DNA from: a virus
Reading direction: 5' to 3' (one strand)
IMG/VR virus record: IMGVR_UViG_3300030098_004991
Location: 1 to 26,387 of that record
Length of the DNA stretch: 26,387 bases
Below are positions 16,501-24,663 of the stretch, piece after piece. Within the stretch, counting starts at the first letter, position 1. Every line of letters starts with the position of its first letter. The position numbers were made by a program, and so were the translations under genes. The notes below the pieces were generated by a model. That model saw only the letters and a list, made by a program, of their open reading frames with translations, made no database searches and had not been told where the DNA came from.

Positions 16501-19500
16501 ACTACTATTTAGAATTACAAGAAATAGTAACAAAAAATTTAGCTGAATTTGATGGCAAGTTTTTTGTTAAAATAGAAAAAGATCAAGTATTAAAATCTAA
16601 AGTATTAAATTTTACTGGAGAAAATGTTGATTATGAATCTTACAAAACTATAACACTAGCTTATATAGAAAACACAGAGGTAAATCCGTCTAGTAATGAA
16701 GATTGTGAATATTGTGATAATACTTACATGCCAAGAAGGAACTATCAATGGCTTGATGATGATACTGTTCCTGCTGTAACATCTGGTGGTGTACTTAACG
16801 CTGGTTTAAATAACGTAGAAGCTGTAAATATTTGGGACGATGGTAATCAATGCGAGGGAACCTCTGGAACTGGTTGTTCTCCTGTTGACGCTATATATCT
16901 TGCTTTAGGATGTTTTGGTGCCGATCAAACAGGAGGTGGTTATGGTGTGGTTGGTTCTAGTGAAAACATTATTAATAGAGCCGAAGAAACTAGAACATTC
17001 TGGTGGTGGTTCAAAGAGTACGCTTCACCTAATTTATCAACAGAATATCTTACAGGAGAAAATCTACCATTTATTGATGGAGCTAGAACTAGATATACTT
17101 GGCAGGAAGGATCATCTTGGATTTGTGATGATGAAGTTGACGCATCTGGTAACTGCTTAGGTAGTGGCCCGGGAACCGGTACTAACGCGGGTAAATATCC
17201 TGCTGATTATTACAAGAGAACAGGGTTGGATCAAGGTGTGTTATATGATCCCGAAGAAGATCAAGGTGAAGGTGCGTTTAGCCCAACAGTAGATGGTGAA
17301 CTTGGTAGAATAGCAATATCAGTGTTGAGTAGAGGTTCTGGATACAGCTGGAATCTTAGTGGTTGGGGTAATAATAACAGTCAAGCTTGGATACTTCAAG
17401 ACAAAATGACACAGCAGGGTACTTTGTTTAAATTTGATGCAGATCCAGAAAGAGATGAATTTGGTAATCCACCTATATACAAAATAGTAAGTTCTTCCAC
17501 TCAAGTAGAGTGGGCAACTGATATAAGAAACTACTCTGTTAATAATGATGAACCATGGCAGGAGTGGCAAGATGTTAACTTTGGTCTTGATTTTTTTGGT
17601 TTCCAGTGTTATCCTGAGGGTGATATTGGCGGTGAAGTTATTGTTGATGGTCAGTGTAATAATTTTCCAATGCAATTTTGGGAACCTGGTTGTCCTTTTT
17701 GTGATATAGAAAACGAATGGGACGTCATGGATTTTACAAATGAAAACACAGCACATCCAGCTGATGCTGATGGCGATGAAGGAAGCATAAGGGTTGGCGG
17801 TTTAATTGGTTCTACATCTGATTACTTTGATACATGGAATGATTCTTACTGTAAAAGATGTGGTACTATTGCTCAAAATCTAGGCTTTTTTTCTCTTGCT
17901 GATATACCTCAATACTGTCAACGAAAAGGATTTAGAGTTGAGTTTAGAAGAATAGATACTTCAACTGGAGATTTAATGGATCAAGGTACTAGAGGTATAA
18001 ATACTGACGTTTGGGATCCTAGAGGTGTTGTTTGTCATGATGGTAGAGAAGCTTTAAATATTTCTCTTGTAAAAGAAAGTATTAGTGGTGGTGAAGTAAT
18101 TATACCAATTGATAATGCTGCTGTTTGGGAAACAGAACCCAAAGAAAACGTTGGTTTAGATATTTACTATGAAGCATCTAATGCTTTCCCTATGAGACTA
18201 AATAATGAAAATACTTTAAATTTTGTTCCATATAATTCTAAAGTTACTTTGAAGAGATGGGTTGATGGTGAAGCTCCTGGTTACGTTAACATTGATCTTA
18301 CTAATTTAGATCACCATGTTTCTCGAGTTGGATATACAACAGCCACTTCTGTGATATCAATATCATCAACATTAGATCAAACATTTTTAGATGCTTCTGT
18401 TCAAGTTTCAACTGGTTTACATACTGATGATATACAAGTAGGAGACTTTTTAGTATTTGAACACCCAGATGGCACTAAAACAATGTCTAAGGTAACACGG
18501 TTCATGAAGAAACTACCTGGTTACCCTTTGGCATCACTTGATTTTCCGTCCTTCGAACCTAATGTACAGGAGACTGTATTTAAAGAACAAGATCAACTTG
18601 ATGACAATGGAGATCCAATAAGAACTGGACACTATGAAATAGATTCTGATGTTTACAAATACCCAATAGAGTTAGCATGGTTTAACTGTTATTCATTTGG
18701 TAATGGTGTAGAATCTAATAGAATTAGAGATGATTTTAATGCACCAACAATAAATAATGGTGTTAAAGTTTCAACAACATTTTTAGATTACGGTCAAGAA
18801 AGAAGAACTAGTGGAATGATATATTCAGGTTTATATAACTCATCTTCAGGTGTTAATGATTTGAATGAGTTTAATATGGCTGAAAAAATAACAAAAGATA
18901 TAAATCCATCATATGGCGCTATACAGAGATTAAAAACTAGAGACACAGATATTGTTATATTTACTGAAGATAAAACGTTAAGAGCAGTAACAAATAAAGA
19001 CGCTTTATATAACGCGGATGGTAATCCTCAATTGGTTGCTTCAAATAGAGTTCTTGGTACAGCTGTTCCATTCTCAGGTGATTTCGGTATGTCAAACAAC
19101 CCAGAGTCTTTAGCGTGGGATCAATATAGATTGTATTGGACTGATATGCAAAGAGGATCTGTATTAAGATTATCTCAAAATGGAATAACACCTATTTCTA
19201 ATGTTGGAATGAAAACTTACTTTAGAGACAACTTAAAGAAAACAAATAGCTTATTAGGTACGTTTGATGCTGTAAATGGTGAATATAATTTAACACTAGA
19301 TTATAAAGTTAACGAAGGGAGAGATACAACTTTATCTTTCAACGAGGGTTCAAAAGGTTGGGTTAGTTTTAAATCATTTATACCTCAGAGTGGACAATCA
19401 GTTGGAGGTAAATATATCACCGCGGCTGCAACAAACTCAGCAAGTGCAGGATACAGTGGATTAGCTTTATGGGAGCATCATGTTGATATAAGAAAAACAG

Positions 19501-20093
19501 ATAGTACTGCTGCTAATTATAATGAGATTATAAATAGAAACGTGTTCTATGTTAGTAACACTGATATTCAAGCAGAGGGTTTAGACATGGAAAGCGGTCA
19601 TACCAATTCAACAATAACCATGTTGTTTAATGACATGCCTGGTTCAGTTAAATCTTTTAACACAGTAAACTATGAGGGTTCACAAGCTAGAGTTAATAGA
19701 TTTTTAAATTCTAATACTGAACAACCTGGTGTAACCACGCCAGATGGCTCGCAGTTTACCAATCAAAATGATAATGAATATTACAATTTACAAAATATTC
19801 CTGGTTGGTGGGTTAGTCGAATAACAACTGATTTATCTCAAAAAGGATCTGTTCATGAGTTTAAAGAAAAGGAAGGTAAATGGTTCAACAAAGTTGATGG
19901 AGATGAAAGAGGAGAAATAACAAATAAAGATTTAAATGAATTTAGTGTTCAAGGATTAGGTAAGTTACCAGCTAATCCAAACTATACTGACGATGAATTG
20001 AATCAAATACAAATTCAAATTACTAGTGACATGATAGATGACGATAGTAATCCATTCTTCCCTAACGCTGATAATAATGCTTGGAACGAATAA
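13548..20093 (+). CDS. Giant tail nozzle/muzzle-type protein, 2181 aa
   Basis: The N-terminus, GKMNKDLDERLVPNGEYRDA (11-30) followed by MNIQV and AGTVQNIKGT, is the hallmark of the large tail (stabilisation, nozzle or muzzle) proteins of crAss-like and marine podovirus-type phages. NDLLFWTDNQGEPKKINIKR lies near residue 257, and a similar strand motif, DQYRLYWTDMQRGSVLRLSQ plus ITPISNVGM, near 1856-1885. In relatives such WTD blades belong to a beta-propeller-like body, so the two ends may fold together. Between them is a very long region holding a Cys/Trp/Gly-rich stretch (about 1050-1440) with three CxxC motifs: CEYC 1053-1056, CPFC 1382-1385 and CKRC 1435-1438. The tail-tube role is inferred from family; the insert's role is unknown. 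No enzyme motif is recognised. Confidence 0.77.
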   Translation: MPEIKHEFSAGKMNKDLDERLVPNGEYRDAMNIQVRTTEAIEGSGNAGTVQNIKGTKQIETAKIDNSIPYIFYQDGSGDSKVIGSIANEKNNTAYFFVASPPLEKFITNIAAINGERHLMDVIAEVNTGTGTSDPTALPVVVDRWATMNTYINVVGTIENTVTPVGETWIQFNIRNGWKYRPGMTISAYDSLGNNLFNEGAKIQNITSAPTSPPTWTVTLYDEQPQVQWSNIAAFVFLAPRTLNFDYENKITGINIINDLLFWTDNQGEPKKINIKRSKAGSPSWETHTRLMLKDPKDDDLLVRYVDSDNNDISGLDSNIVSGVEDAMFPIVNNALKERHITVKRKAPSMAPTIHMRRSDRENEATEVNDGFFDFWQYDSDGPTPGDQITMPNVSNANTDAFMFNDVDYRVNDILSFTPSSGADVWITTIIDDINPIDCSTEGENVDYLEGTTCDDYDGAVIINMTILSVNGTIPAPSYSSSGIVLGSNQPGLWDITLEQRKPLFELKFGRFSTRYKYEDGEYSSFGPWSEIAFLPGSFDYTHKKGYNKGMANQMRELIIKDFIPHQRVRPDDMVAVDLLYKTTDNQNVYVVKTIARGIDPEWDLFTTNLTNTSLAFGELSITTEMIHKVLPANQLLRAWDNVPKKALGQEIAANRLVYANYEQGYDLKDSVGLIQSIKSSEVGGPDSPKKSVKTIREYKWGMIFGDKYGRETPVVAPGYITGDSIDNYTLLSGDVSVEKRLSRLSNKFELTQNWDNPANEGGEPESWMDYVKYYVKETSNEYYNLVMDRWYYADDGNIWLSFPSADRNKVDEETYLILKNAHGNDDSVEEKARYKIIAIENEAPDDIKTRARNLGKIPLTGATLNNSPYQLSWIMGDNSDPTTSVPQGIMEGLEFRVSDEDWPDILENFEIPNETGNERGDVQVRFGATVGTSDKDGLSWRTLSVFSVGSTSTYMKWDDAFGSDVNMYDIFSNAGISTPFESIDYYLELQEIVTKNLAEFDGKFFVKIEKDQVLKSKVLNFTGENVDYESYKTITLAYIENTEVNPSSNEDCEYCDNTYMPRRNYQWLDDDTVPAVTSGGVLNAGLNNVEAVNIWDDGNQCEGTSGTGCSPVDAIYLALGCFGADQTGGGYGVVGSSENIINRAEETRTFWWWFKEYASPNLSTEYLTGENLPFIDGARTRYTWQEGSSWICDDEVDASGNCLGSGPGTGTNAGKYPADYYKRTGLDQGVLYDPEEDQGEGAFSPTVDGELGRIAISVLSRGSGYSWNLSGWGNNNSQAWILQDKMTQQGTLFKFDADPERDEFGNPPIYKIVSSSTQVEWATDIRNYSVNNDEPWQEWQDVNFGLDFFGFQCYPEGDIGGEVIVDGQCNNFPMQFWEPGCPFCDIENEWDVMDFTNENTAHPADADGDEGSIRVGGLIGSTSDYFDTWNDSYCKRCGTIAQNLGFFSLADIPQYCQRKGFRVEFRRIDTSTGDLMDQGTRGINTDVWDPRGVVCHDGREALNISLVKESISGGEVIIPIDNAAVWETEPKENVGLDIYYEASNAFPMRLNNENTLNFVPYNSKVTLKRWVDGEAPGYVNIDLTNLDHHVSRVGYTTATSVISISSTLDQTFLDASVQVSTGLHTDDIQVGDFLVFEHPDGTKTMSKVTRFMKKLPGYPLASLDFPSFEPNVQETVFKEQDQLDDNGDPIRTGHYEIDSDVYKYPIELAWFNCYSFGNGVESNRIRDDFNAPTINNGVKVSTTFLDYGQERRTSGMIYSGLYNSSSGVNDLNEFNMAEKITKDINPSYGAIQRLKTRDTDIVIFTEDKTLRAVTNKDALYNADGNPQLVASNRVLGTAVPFSGDFGMSNNPESLAWDQYRLYWTDMQRGSVLRLSQNGITPISNVGMKTYFRDNLKKTNSLLGTFDAVNGEYNLTLDYKVNEGRDTTLSFNEGSKGWVSFKSFIPQSGQSVGGKYITAAATNSASAGYSGLALWEHHVDIRKTDSTAANYNEIINRNVFYVSNTDIQAEGLDMESGHTNSTITMLFNDMPGSVKSFNTVNYEGSQARVNRFLNSNTEQPGVTTPDGSQFTNQNDNEYYNLQNIPGWWVSRITTDLSQKGSVHEFKEKEGKWFNKVDGDERGEITNKDLNEFSVQGLGKLPANPNYTDDELNQIQIQITSDMIDDDSNPFFPNADNNAWNE

Positions 20094-20108
20094 TTAAATA
20101 ATATTAAT

Positions 20109-22730
20109 ATGTCGGTAAATTACACAGTAACAAGTTTTGAAGTAGAAGTTAGTGGAAGTTCTCCATGGGGATTGCAAGATATTGGTTCATACACGCCTGA
20201 TACGAGTATTTTATCATATAATGATTACTCGTGGATTCCAAATTCTGACCCAGATGCAGGAGTAGTTCCATTGAGAATGACTATATCACCAATAGATCAA
20301 TCTACATATACTGTTTCTGCTGCTAATTTTAGCATGAGAGGTTATTCGTATAATGAGGTTGAGCAAAGTTTACCAATAAATGGATTTACTTGGCTTGCTG
20401 AATCTTTACCAGAAGGCGCTTTACCAGAGGGGGTTGTTAAAGTAACGTTTACCGATACAACTATAGCTGGACAAGTTGGGAATCAAGTGGAAGTTAGAGC
20501 TTGGTTGGATGCATCTTATATGACACCCTTTGTTAGTCAAAACATAACATTAGATATAGATGGTGATGCAGATTTACTTGAAACCCCTCCACCGCAGTAC
20601 ATGTTCTTTGAGTGTCCTTCAATAGTTAACGAAGGAGACACTATAACATATTATCTCATGTACAACAATATGCCTGAGGCTATACCTGGCGCAAACACTA
20701 ATTTTGCTAATGATTACATTACGTATTTTTGGTATATTGACACAGACCAATCAACTGTAACTGGAGGAGATTTAGATTTTGAAGATGAAGATAGTTTATG
20801 TGATCCAAATCTTGAATCAGGTTATGCTTATACAACTGGTACATCTTCTGGTGGAGCTGGAGTATCTGAATTTACTATTGGAGCGTGTATTGATGGAGAG
20901 ATAGAAACTCAAGAGCAAATAACTGTTTGCTTAGAACCATTTGATAGTTATAATATACCAACGGGTGGTATGTGTTGTACTACTTATATTTCGTCAATAG
21001 AAGAATACGTGTATGGCTGTACAGATCCATCAGCACAAAATTACGATCCTAATGCAACTATGAATCAAGTTAGCGATAGTGATACCACTAATCCATGTAT
21101 ATACGAGGGTTGCACTGATCCTAATGCGCCTAATTATAATCCTTTTGCAACAATTGATGATGGTTCGTGTGAACAATCTTATAGTTATGGAATAAGATTA
21201 AGAGTTGATCCAGATTTAGGTTTAGAAGTTTTTACTCCTCCAGTCTACACGTGTGGTGGATCTTGGCAAACACCGGGTACTTCCTCGGGGGCTACTGACT
21301 CCTTCAATGCCAATATTAATCAAGACGCTGGATATTATAGATATCAAGGACCTAATGGCGAAGGTTGTGATACTTATTATACATTATATGGTTCATCAAC
21401 TGATGATCCATACTGTGGAAGTTTTGTCCACCCAGATCTTGGTGAGTCTTGTTGTTACTCTTTCCATGAACTTGGTTATTTACCTGGCACGACGACAGAC
21501 TATGGTTCAACCGAATCAATGACATCAGGTGGAATGGTTAAGTACTGGAATATTGGTCCTAGTGGACCAAATAACGAGTGGGCTTCATTTACAGTGGATG
21601 TTATGGGAGGAAATGCGTATAATATAGATCAAGCAGCTATAGGAAGGTTTAAGCAAGCTTTTATTATAAAACCAAAACCAGGTTTTACCTTATCTAGACA
21701 TAATTTAAGACCAGAGCCAGGTTCTATAGCTTTAACCAGCGAGCGATTAAATAATACAGAAGGAAATAGTTTTCAATACAATCCAGGTGAAGATATAGTA
21801 GAGGGGGGTGTTGAGGAATTTGCACCATTTGGACAAAACCAAATTGAATGGTTCAACTATGGTACTCACACTAATGCTGGTTATGGTTCTAGTGCAAGTA
21901 GAGATGGTAACGCAATAGATACAACAGCTTGTTATTGCTGGAGAATAGATGTAGATGGCACCTATCTTCCTGCTCCAGATGGAGGACCTTGCGAAGAATA
22001 CAATCAGTATAAACCTAAATCACCATATCCTTTATCCTCAAACGATTATAGTCCTTGGGGAGCCCCTTTAAATCATTATGAAATTCATACTAAATATTTA
22101 AACGTTAAATATCGTTTTTTTGATGCAGATGATAATCAAATAGGGGAAGATCAAGAGGTGCCGGTAAATTTAGGAGATGCAAATGAGGATGGGTGTTATG
22201 ATGAAGATAGGGGTTGGGACGGATTAGACAAGAGAGTAAGCACCATACCAAATGCAGATTGCGTTGGAGGGTACGGATCTTTTTGGGAAAATAAAGTCGT
22301 AAGATTACATGACTCTTTATTCCATTATACTGGATCACCCATGACTGGAGATGCTATGTTAGATGATTGTGATAGTTGTCTTCCAGTTCTTATAGATAAT
22401 TGGGGTGATCTCACCGATACAACAACGTTGACAAATATTCAAAATCTAAATAGTCTTCAAGACTTTGAAATGGAAACAGCTTATGGGGTTGGTTTTGAAT
22501 TAAACACACTTTCTATTGGCCAAAATTTCGGACAAACTACTAACTTTGGAACAGCTTCGGATTGGGATGGGAACTTTGTCTTTGTGAGACTTGATAATAT
22601 TCTTGAAGATATAATACCTGCTTCAATTCCAAATTTAGCTTATATAGAAGTGAGAATACTAGGGGCTGCAATGCCTTTAGATGATAGTGACGAAGGAACA
22701 TTAGAATTTAACGTTTCAGTATCAATTTAA
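20109..22730 (+). CDS. Large tail/fibre-type protein with GCTDP repeats, 873 aa
   Basis: A beta-rich, Gly/Asn/Tyr-rich protein with no signal peptide. Residues 1-155 form a domain also present in the next gene (MxVNY start, P...YTV...F...G, then NITLDIDGDADLLE). Residues 303-354 hold two Cys-bearing repeats, GCTDPSAQNYDPNAT and GCTDPNAPNYNPFATIDDGS plus a final Cys, a motif common in secreted proteins of marine Bacteroidota. Residues 524-533 read PGFTLSRHNL and the C-terminus carries GAAMPLD (852-858), both shared with the neighbour. I do not recognise an enzyme domain. A cell-contact or fibre-like virion role is inferred from composition, size, repeats and location after the giant tail gene. 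Cysteine content is high for a phage structural protein. Confidence 0.6.
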   Translation: MSVNYTVTSFEVEVSGSSPWGLQDIGSYTPDTSILSYNDYSWIPNSDPDAGVVPLRMTISPIDQSTYTVSAANFSMRGYSYNEVEQSLPINGFTWLAESLPEGALPEGVVKVTFTDTTIAGQVGNQVEVRAWLDASYMTPFVSQNITLDIDGDADLLETPPPQYMFFECPSIVNEGDTITYYLMYNNMPEAIPGANTNFANDYITYFWYIDTDQSTVTGGDLDFEDEDSLCDPNLESGYAYTTGTSSGGAGVSEFTIGACIDGEIETQEQITVCLEPFDSYNIPTGGMCCTTYISSIEEYVYGCTDPSAQNYDPNATMNQVSDSDTTNPCIYEGCTDPNAPNYNPFATIDDGSCEQSYSYGIRLRVDPDLGLEVFTPPVYTCGGSWQTPGTSSGATDSFNANINQDAGYYRYQGPNGEGCDTYYTLYGSSTDDPYCGSFVHPDLGESCCYSFHELGYLPGTTTDYGSTESMTSGGMVKYWNIGPSGPNNEWASFTVDVMGGNAYNIDQAAIGRFKQAFIIKPKPGFTLSRHNLRPEPGSIALTSERLNNTEGNSFQYNPGEDIVEGGVEEFAPFGQNQIEWFNYGTHTNAGYGSSASRDGNAIDTTACYCWRIDVDGTYLPAPDGGPCEEYNQYKPKSPYPLSSNDYSPWGAPLNHYEIHTKYLNVKYRFFDADDNQIGEDQEVPVNLGDANEDGCYDEDRGWDGLDKRVSTIPNADCVGGYGSFWENKVVRLHDSLFHYTGSPMTGDAMLDDCDSCLPVLIDNWGDLTDTTTLTNIQNLNSLQDFEMETAYGVGFELNTLSIGQNFGQTTNFGTASDWDGNFVFVRLDNILEDIIPASIPNLAYIEVRILGAAMPLDDSDEGTLEFNVSVSI
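21015..21170 (+). repeat. Two GCTDPxAxNYxPxAT coding repeats
   Basis: Copy 1 covers 21015-21059 (residues 303-317) and copy 2 covers 21108-21170 (residues 334-354), separated by a short linker with one Cys. The protein repeat is clear while the DNA has drifted, with different Gly, Cys, Pro and Asn codons, so this is not a recent DNA duplication. Confidence 0.85.
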
Positions 22731-22743
22731 TAAAATTAATAAC

Positions 22744-24651
22744 ATGCCAGTAAATTATAATATAGTAACGAATCCATTGTCAGTTGATCCAAATGTAACG
22801 TGGGGACAAGCTCAAGATAATTTAGGAATAGGACCATACTATAGTTTAACAGCTATTATATATCCTAATGAAGGATATACTGTTAACATGGATGACTTTA
22901 CGATAGCTGGTCAAGAACCAACATTAATACTACCAGCTCCTTTTGGTCCTAATTTTCCTAATAGCTATGGAGTTAGAACGTGGCAAGCTAATAACATATT
23001 TGGCGAGAATGCTACGTTGCCAATAGGTGTAATGAGTGTTCAATTAGCTAATTCAAGTGAAAACGCGGTTAATAATCCAAATAACACTGTGTTGGTGCAT
23101 GCATCAATAGATCCTCTTTATCAAATAAACGATAGTGATATTACTATGACTATAGATATAGATGGAGACGCATCTGAATACATAGATTTTAGTATAGGTG
23201 TACAATCATGGCACATACCAGTTAGATTAATATTAGAAGAAGATAGTAATTTAAGAGTATGTACTGGAATGCAGTACGCTACATTTCCTACTTTTAGCGT
23301 GGCTCCTTATACTAGTATTTCTCCTGATTACGAACCAGAATTGGGACAAGGATTTCCAAATGATACTGTACTTATGTGGAATTGGTTAGACGCTCCTGGT
23401 GTTGCTAACAACTGGATAGGATCATATAATCCAAGTGTTTGGATTGCAAGTGTGGCGGCAGGATTAGCCCCAGAAACATGGAAAAATGCTTGGTTTATAT
23501 TTCCAGAACCTGGCTACTCTATTTCTAGACATAATTTAAGTTTTGAATTTAAATTTCAAGACGTGTTAAATAGCCCGAATAACATAGCAGGTGCGAATGT
23601 AAATACTGGAAGTGGAACTATAACCCAAGGTATCCAATATTGGTTAGACACATGGGGTCCAGGTAGTAATAATAATCCAGGTATATTATCTGCAGATGAA
23701 GTAATAAACCAACTTAATACCGGTGTTTTAATACCGGGCACAGGAATAGATGGAACTATAAATCAACAAGAATTAATAGACATTGGATCAGGTAACCCAA
23801 TGATTCCAAATGGACAACTACATTGGAGAAGGCATGGGAATTGGGGATGTCGAAGCGTGTTATGTGACCTTGCCACAAACACCCCGGGTATTGAGATCAA
23901 TATGGGTTGGGATCAACGATGTTCACGTGGTTGTTATGGAGTAGAAAACCCTAATCCCGATATATACGAAGGATTTTGGCCAGATCCATCGTCCACGCCA
24001 TGTGATGAAAATAATCCGATTACAGATCAAATCCCTGAGACTTATTTGAGTGGTTATGGAACATGGGAGGAGTATGGAGCATCCGGGCAAGATCTTATTG
24101 ATAGTGGTGAGTGTGGTTGTGGAGTAACAGAAACGTATTATTCACCATCAGACGCCTTCTATGGCTTTGGTGGTGGCCCATCTCCATCTTTAGGATATAC
24201 ACTGTATAAATACGTTCACTGGGAACAACATGATCCAAATGACCCTACTCAATTTAAGTATCTTCAAGGCACTGTTCAACCTCCTGGATCGTATAGTAGC
24301 AATAATGCTAATTTTACAAACAAGATAGCGTTAGCTGATAATAAACCAGGTTTACCACTAGAATGGGATTCTAGTTACAGTAACGGCCCACTATTAAATG
24401 ACAATAATTATCCAAATAATGGTTATTTTAACGAAGATACAGCTAACCCTAATGATTATATAGGTAACTATATAAGAGTGTTTGTAAAAGGACATTTTTT
24501 TAGAAACTCTTTAGAATGTCCAAATTGTGAAATTCACGTTAAACTAAAAGGAAAAGCAATGCCATTAGATCCTGTTGAAGAAAATGTTAGCACCGGTTTT
24601 GAAGTTAATATTACAGCTGGTCCTGGTCCAAGTTCAAATCAAGCGAGTTAA
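22744..24651 (+). CDS. Tail/fibre-type protein, paralogue of the preceding gene, 635 aa
   Basis: Same architecture as the 873-residue neighbour but shorter and without the GCTDP repeats. The N-terminal domain (1-145) shares MxVNY, YTVNMDDFTIAG, LPIGVMSV and ITMTIDIDGDA with it. PGYSISRHNL (256-265) matches PGFTLSRHNL, and KGKAMPLD (602-609) matches the neighbour's GAAMPLD near the C-terminus. A Cys-containing region at about 370-465 (WGCRSVLCDLA, CSRGCYG, GECGCGV) may form disulphides or bind metal. No catalytic domain is recognised. A tandem duplication followed by divergence is the simplest reading, with both proteins probably exposed on the tail. It starts 13 bases after the neighbour's stop and ends 12 bases before the next gene. 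Confidence 0.58.
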   Translation: MPVNYNIVTNPLSVDPNVTWGQAQDNLGIGPYYSLTAIIYPNEGYTVNMDDFTIAGQEPTLILPAPFGPNFPNSYGVRTWQANNIFGENATLPIGVMSVQLANSSENAVNNPNNTVLVHASIDPLYQINDSDITMTIDIDGDASEYIDFSIGVQSWHIPVRLILEEDSNLRVCTGMQYATFPTFSVAPYTSISPDYEPELGQGFPNDTVLMWNWLDAPGVANNWIGSYNPSVWIASVAAGLAPETWKNAWFIFPEPGYSISRHNLSFEFKFQDVLNSPNNIAGANVNTGSGTITQGIQYWLDTWGPGSNNNPGILSADEVINQLNTGVLIPGTGIDGTINQQELIDIGSGNPMIPNGQLHWRRHGNWGCRSVLCDLATNTPGIEINMGWDQRCSRGCYGVENPNPDIYEGFWPDPSSTPCDENNPITDQIPETYLSGYGTWEEYGASGQDLIDSGECGCGVTETYYSPSDAFYGFGGGPSPSLGYTLYKYVHWEQHDPNDPTQFKYLQGTVQPPGSYSSNNANFTNKIALADNKPGLPLEWDSSYSNGPLLNDNNYPNNGYFNEDTANPNDYIGNYIRVFVKGHFFRNSLECPNCEIHVKLKGKAMPLDPVEENVSTGFEVNITAGPGPSSNQAS

Positions 24652-24663
24652 AATTAAAATACA

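Noticed and set aside
17319-17756. 145-residue minus-strand frame inside the giant tail gene
   Set aside because: It lies wholly within a well-supported gene, has no initiation context and its composition is that of an antisense shadow.
1033-24651. Diversity-generating retroelement variable region in the lectin or tail genes
   Set aside because: No reverse transcriptase gene and no template repeat with A-specific changes is seen in the window; the lectin end is not a C-type lectin variable site. A search outside the window would be needed to revisit this.
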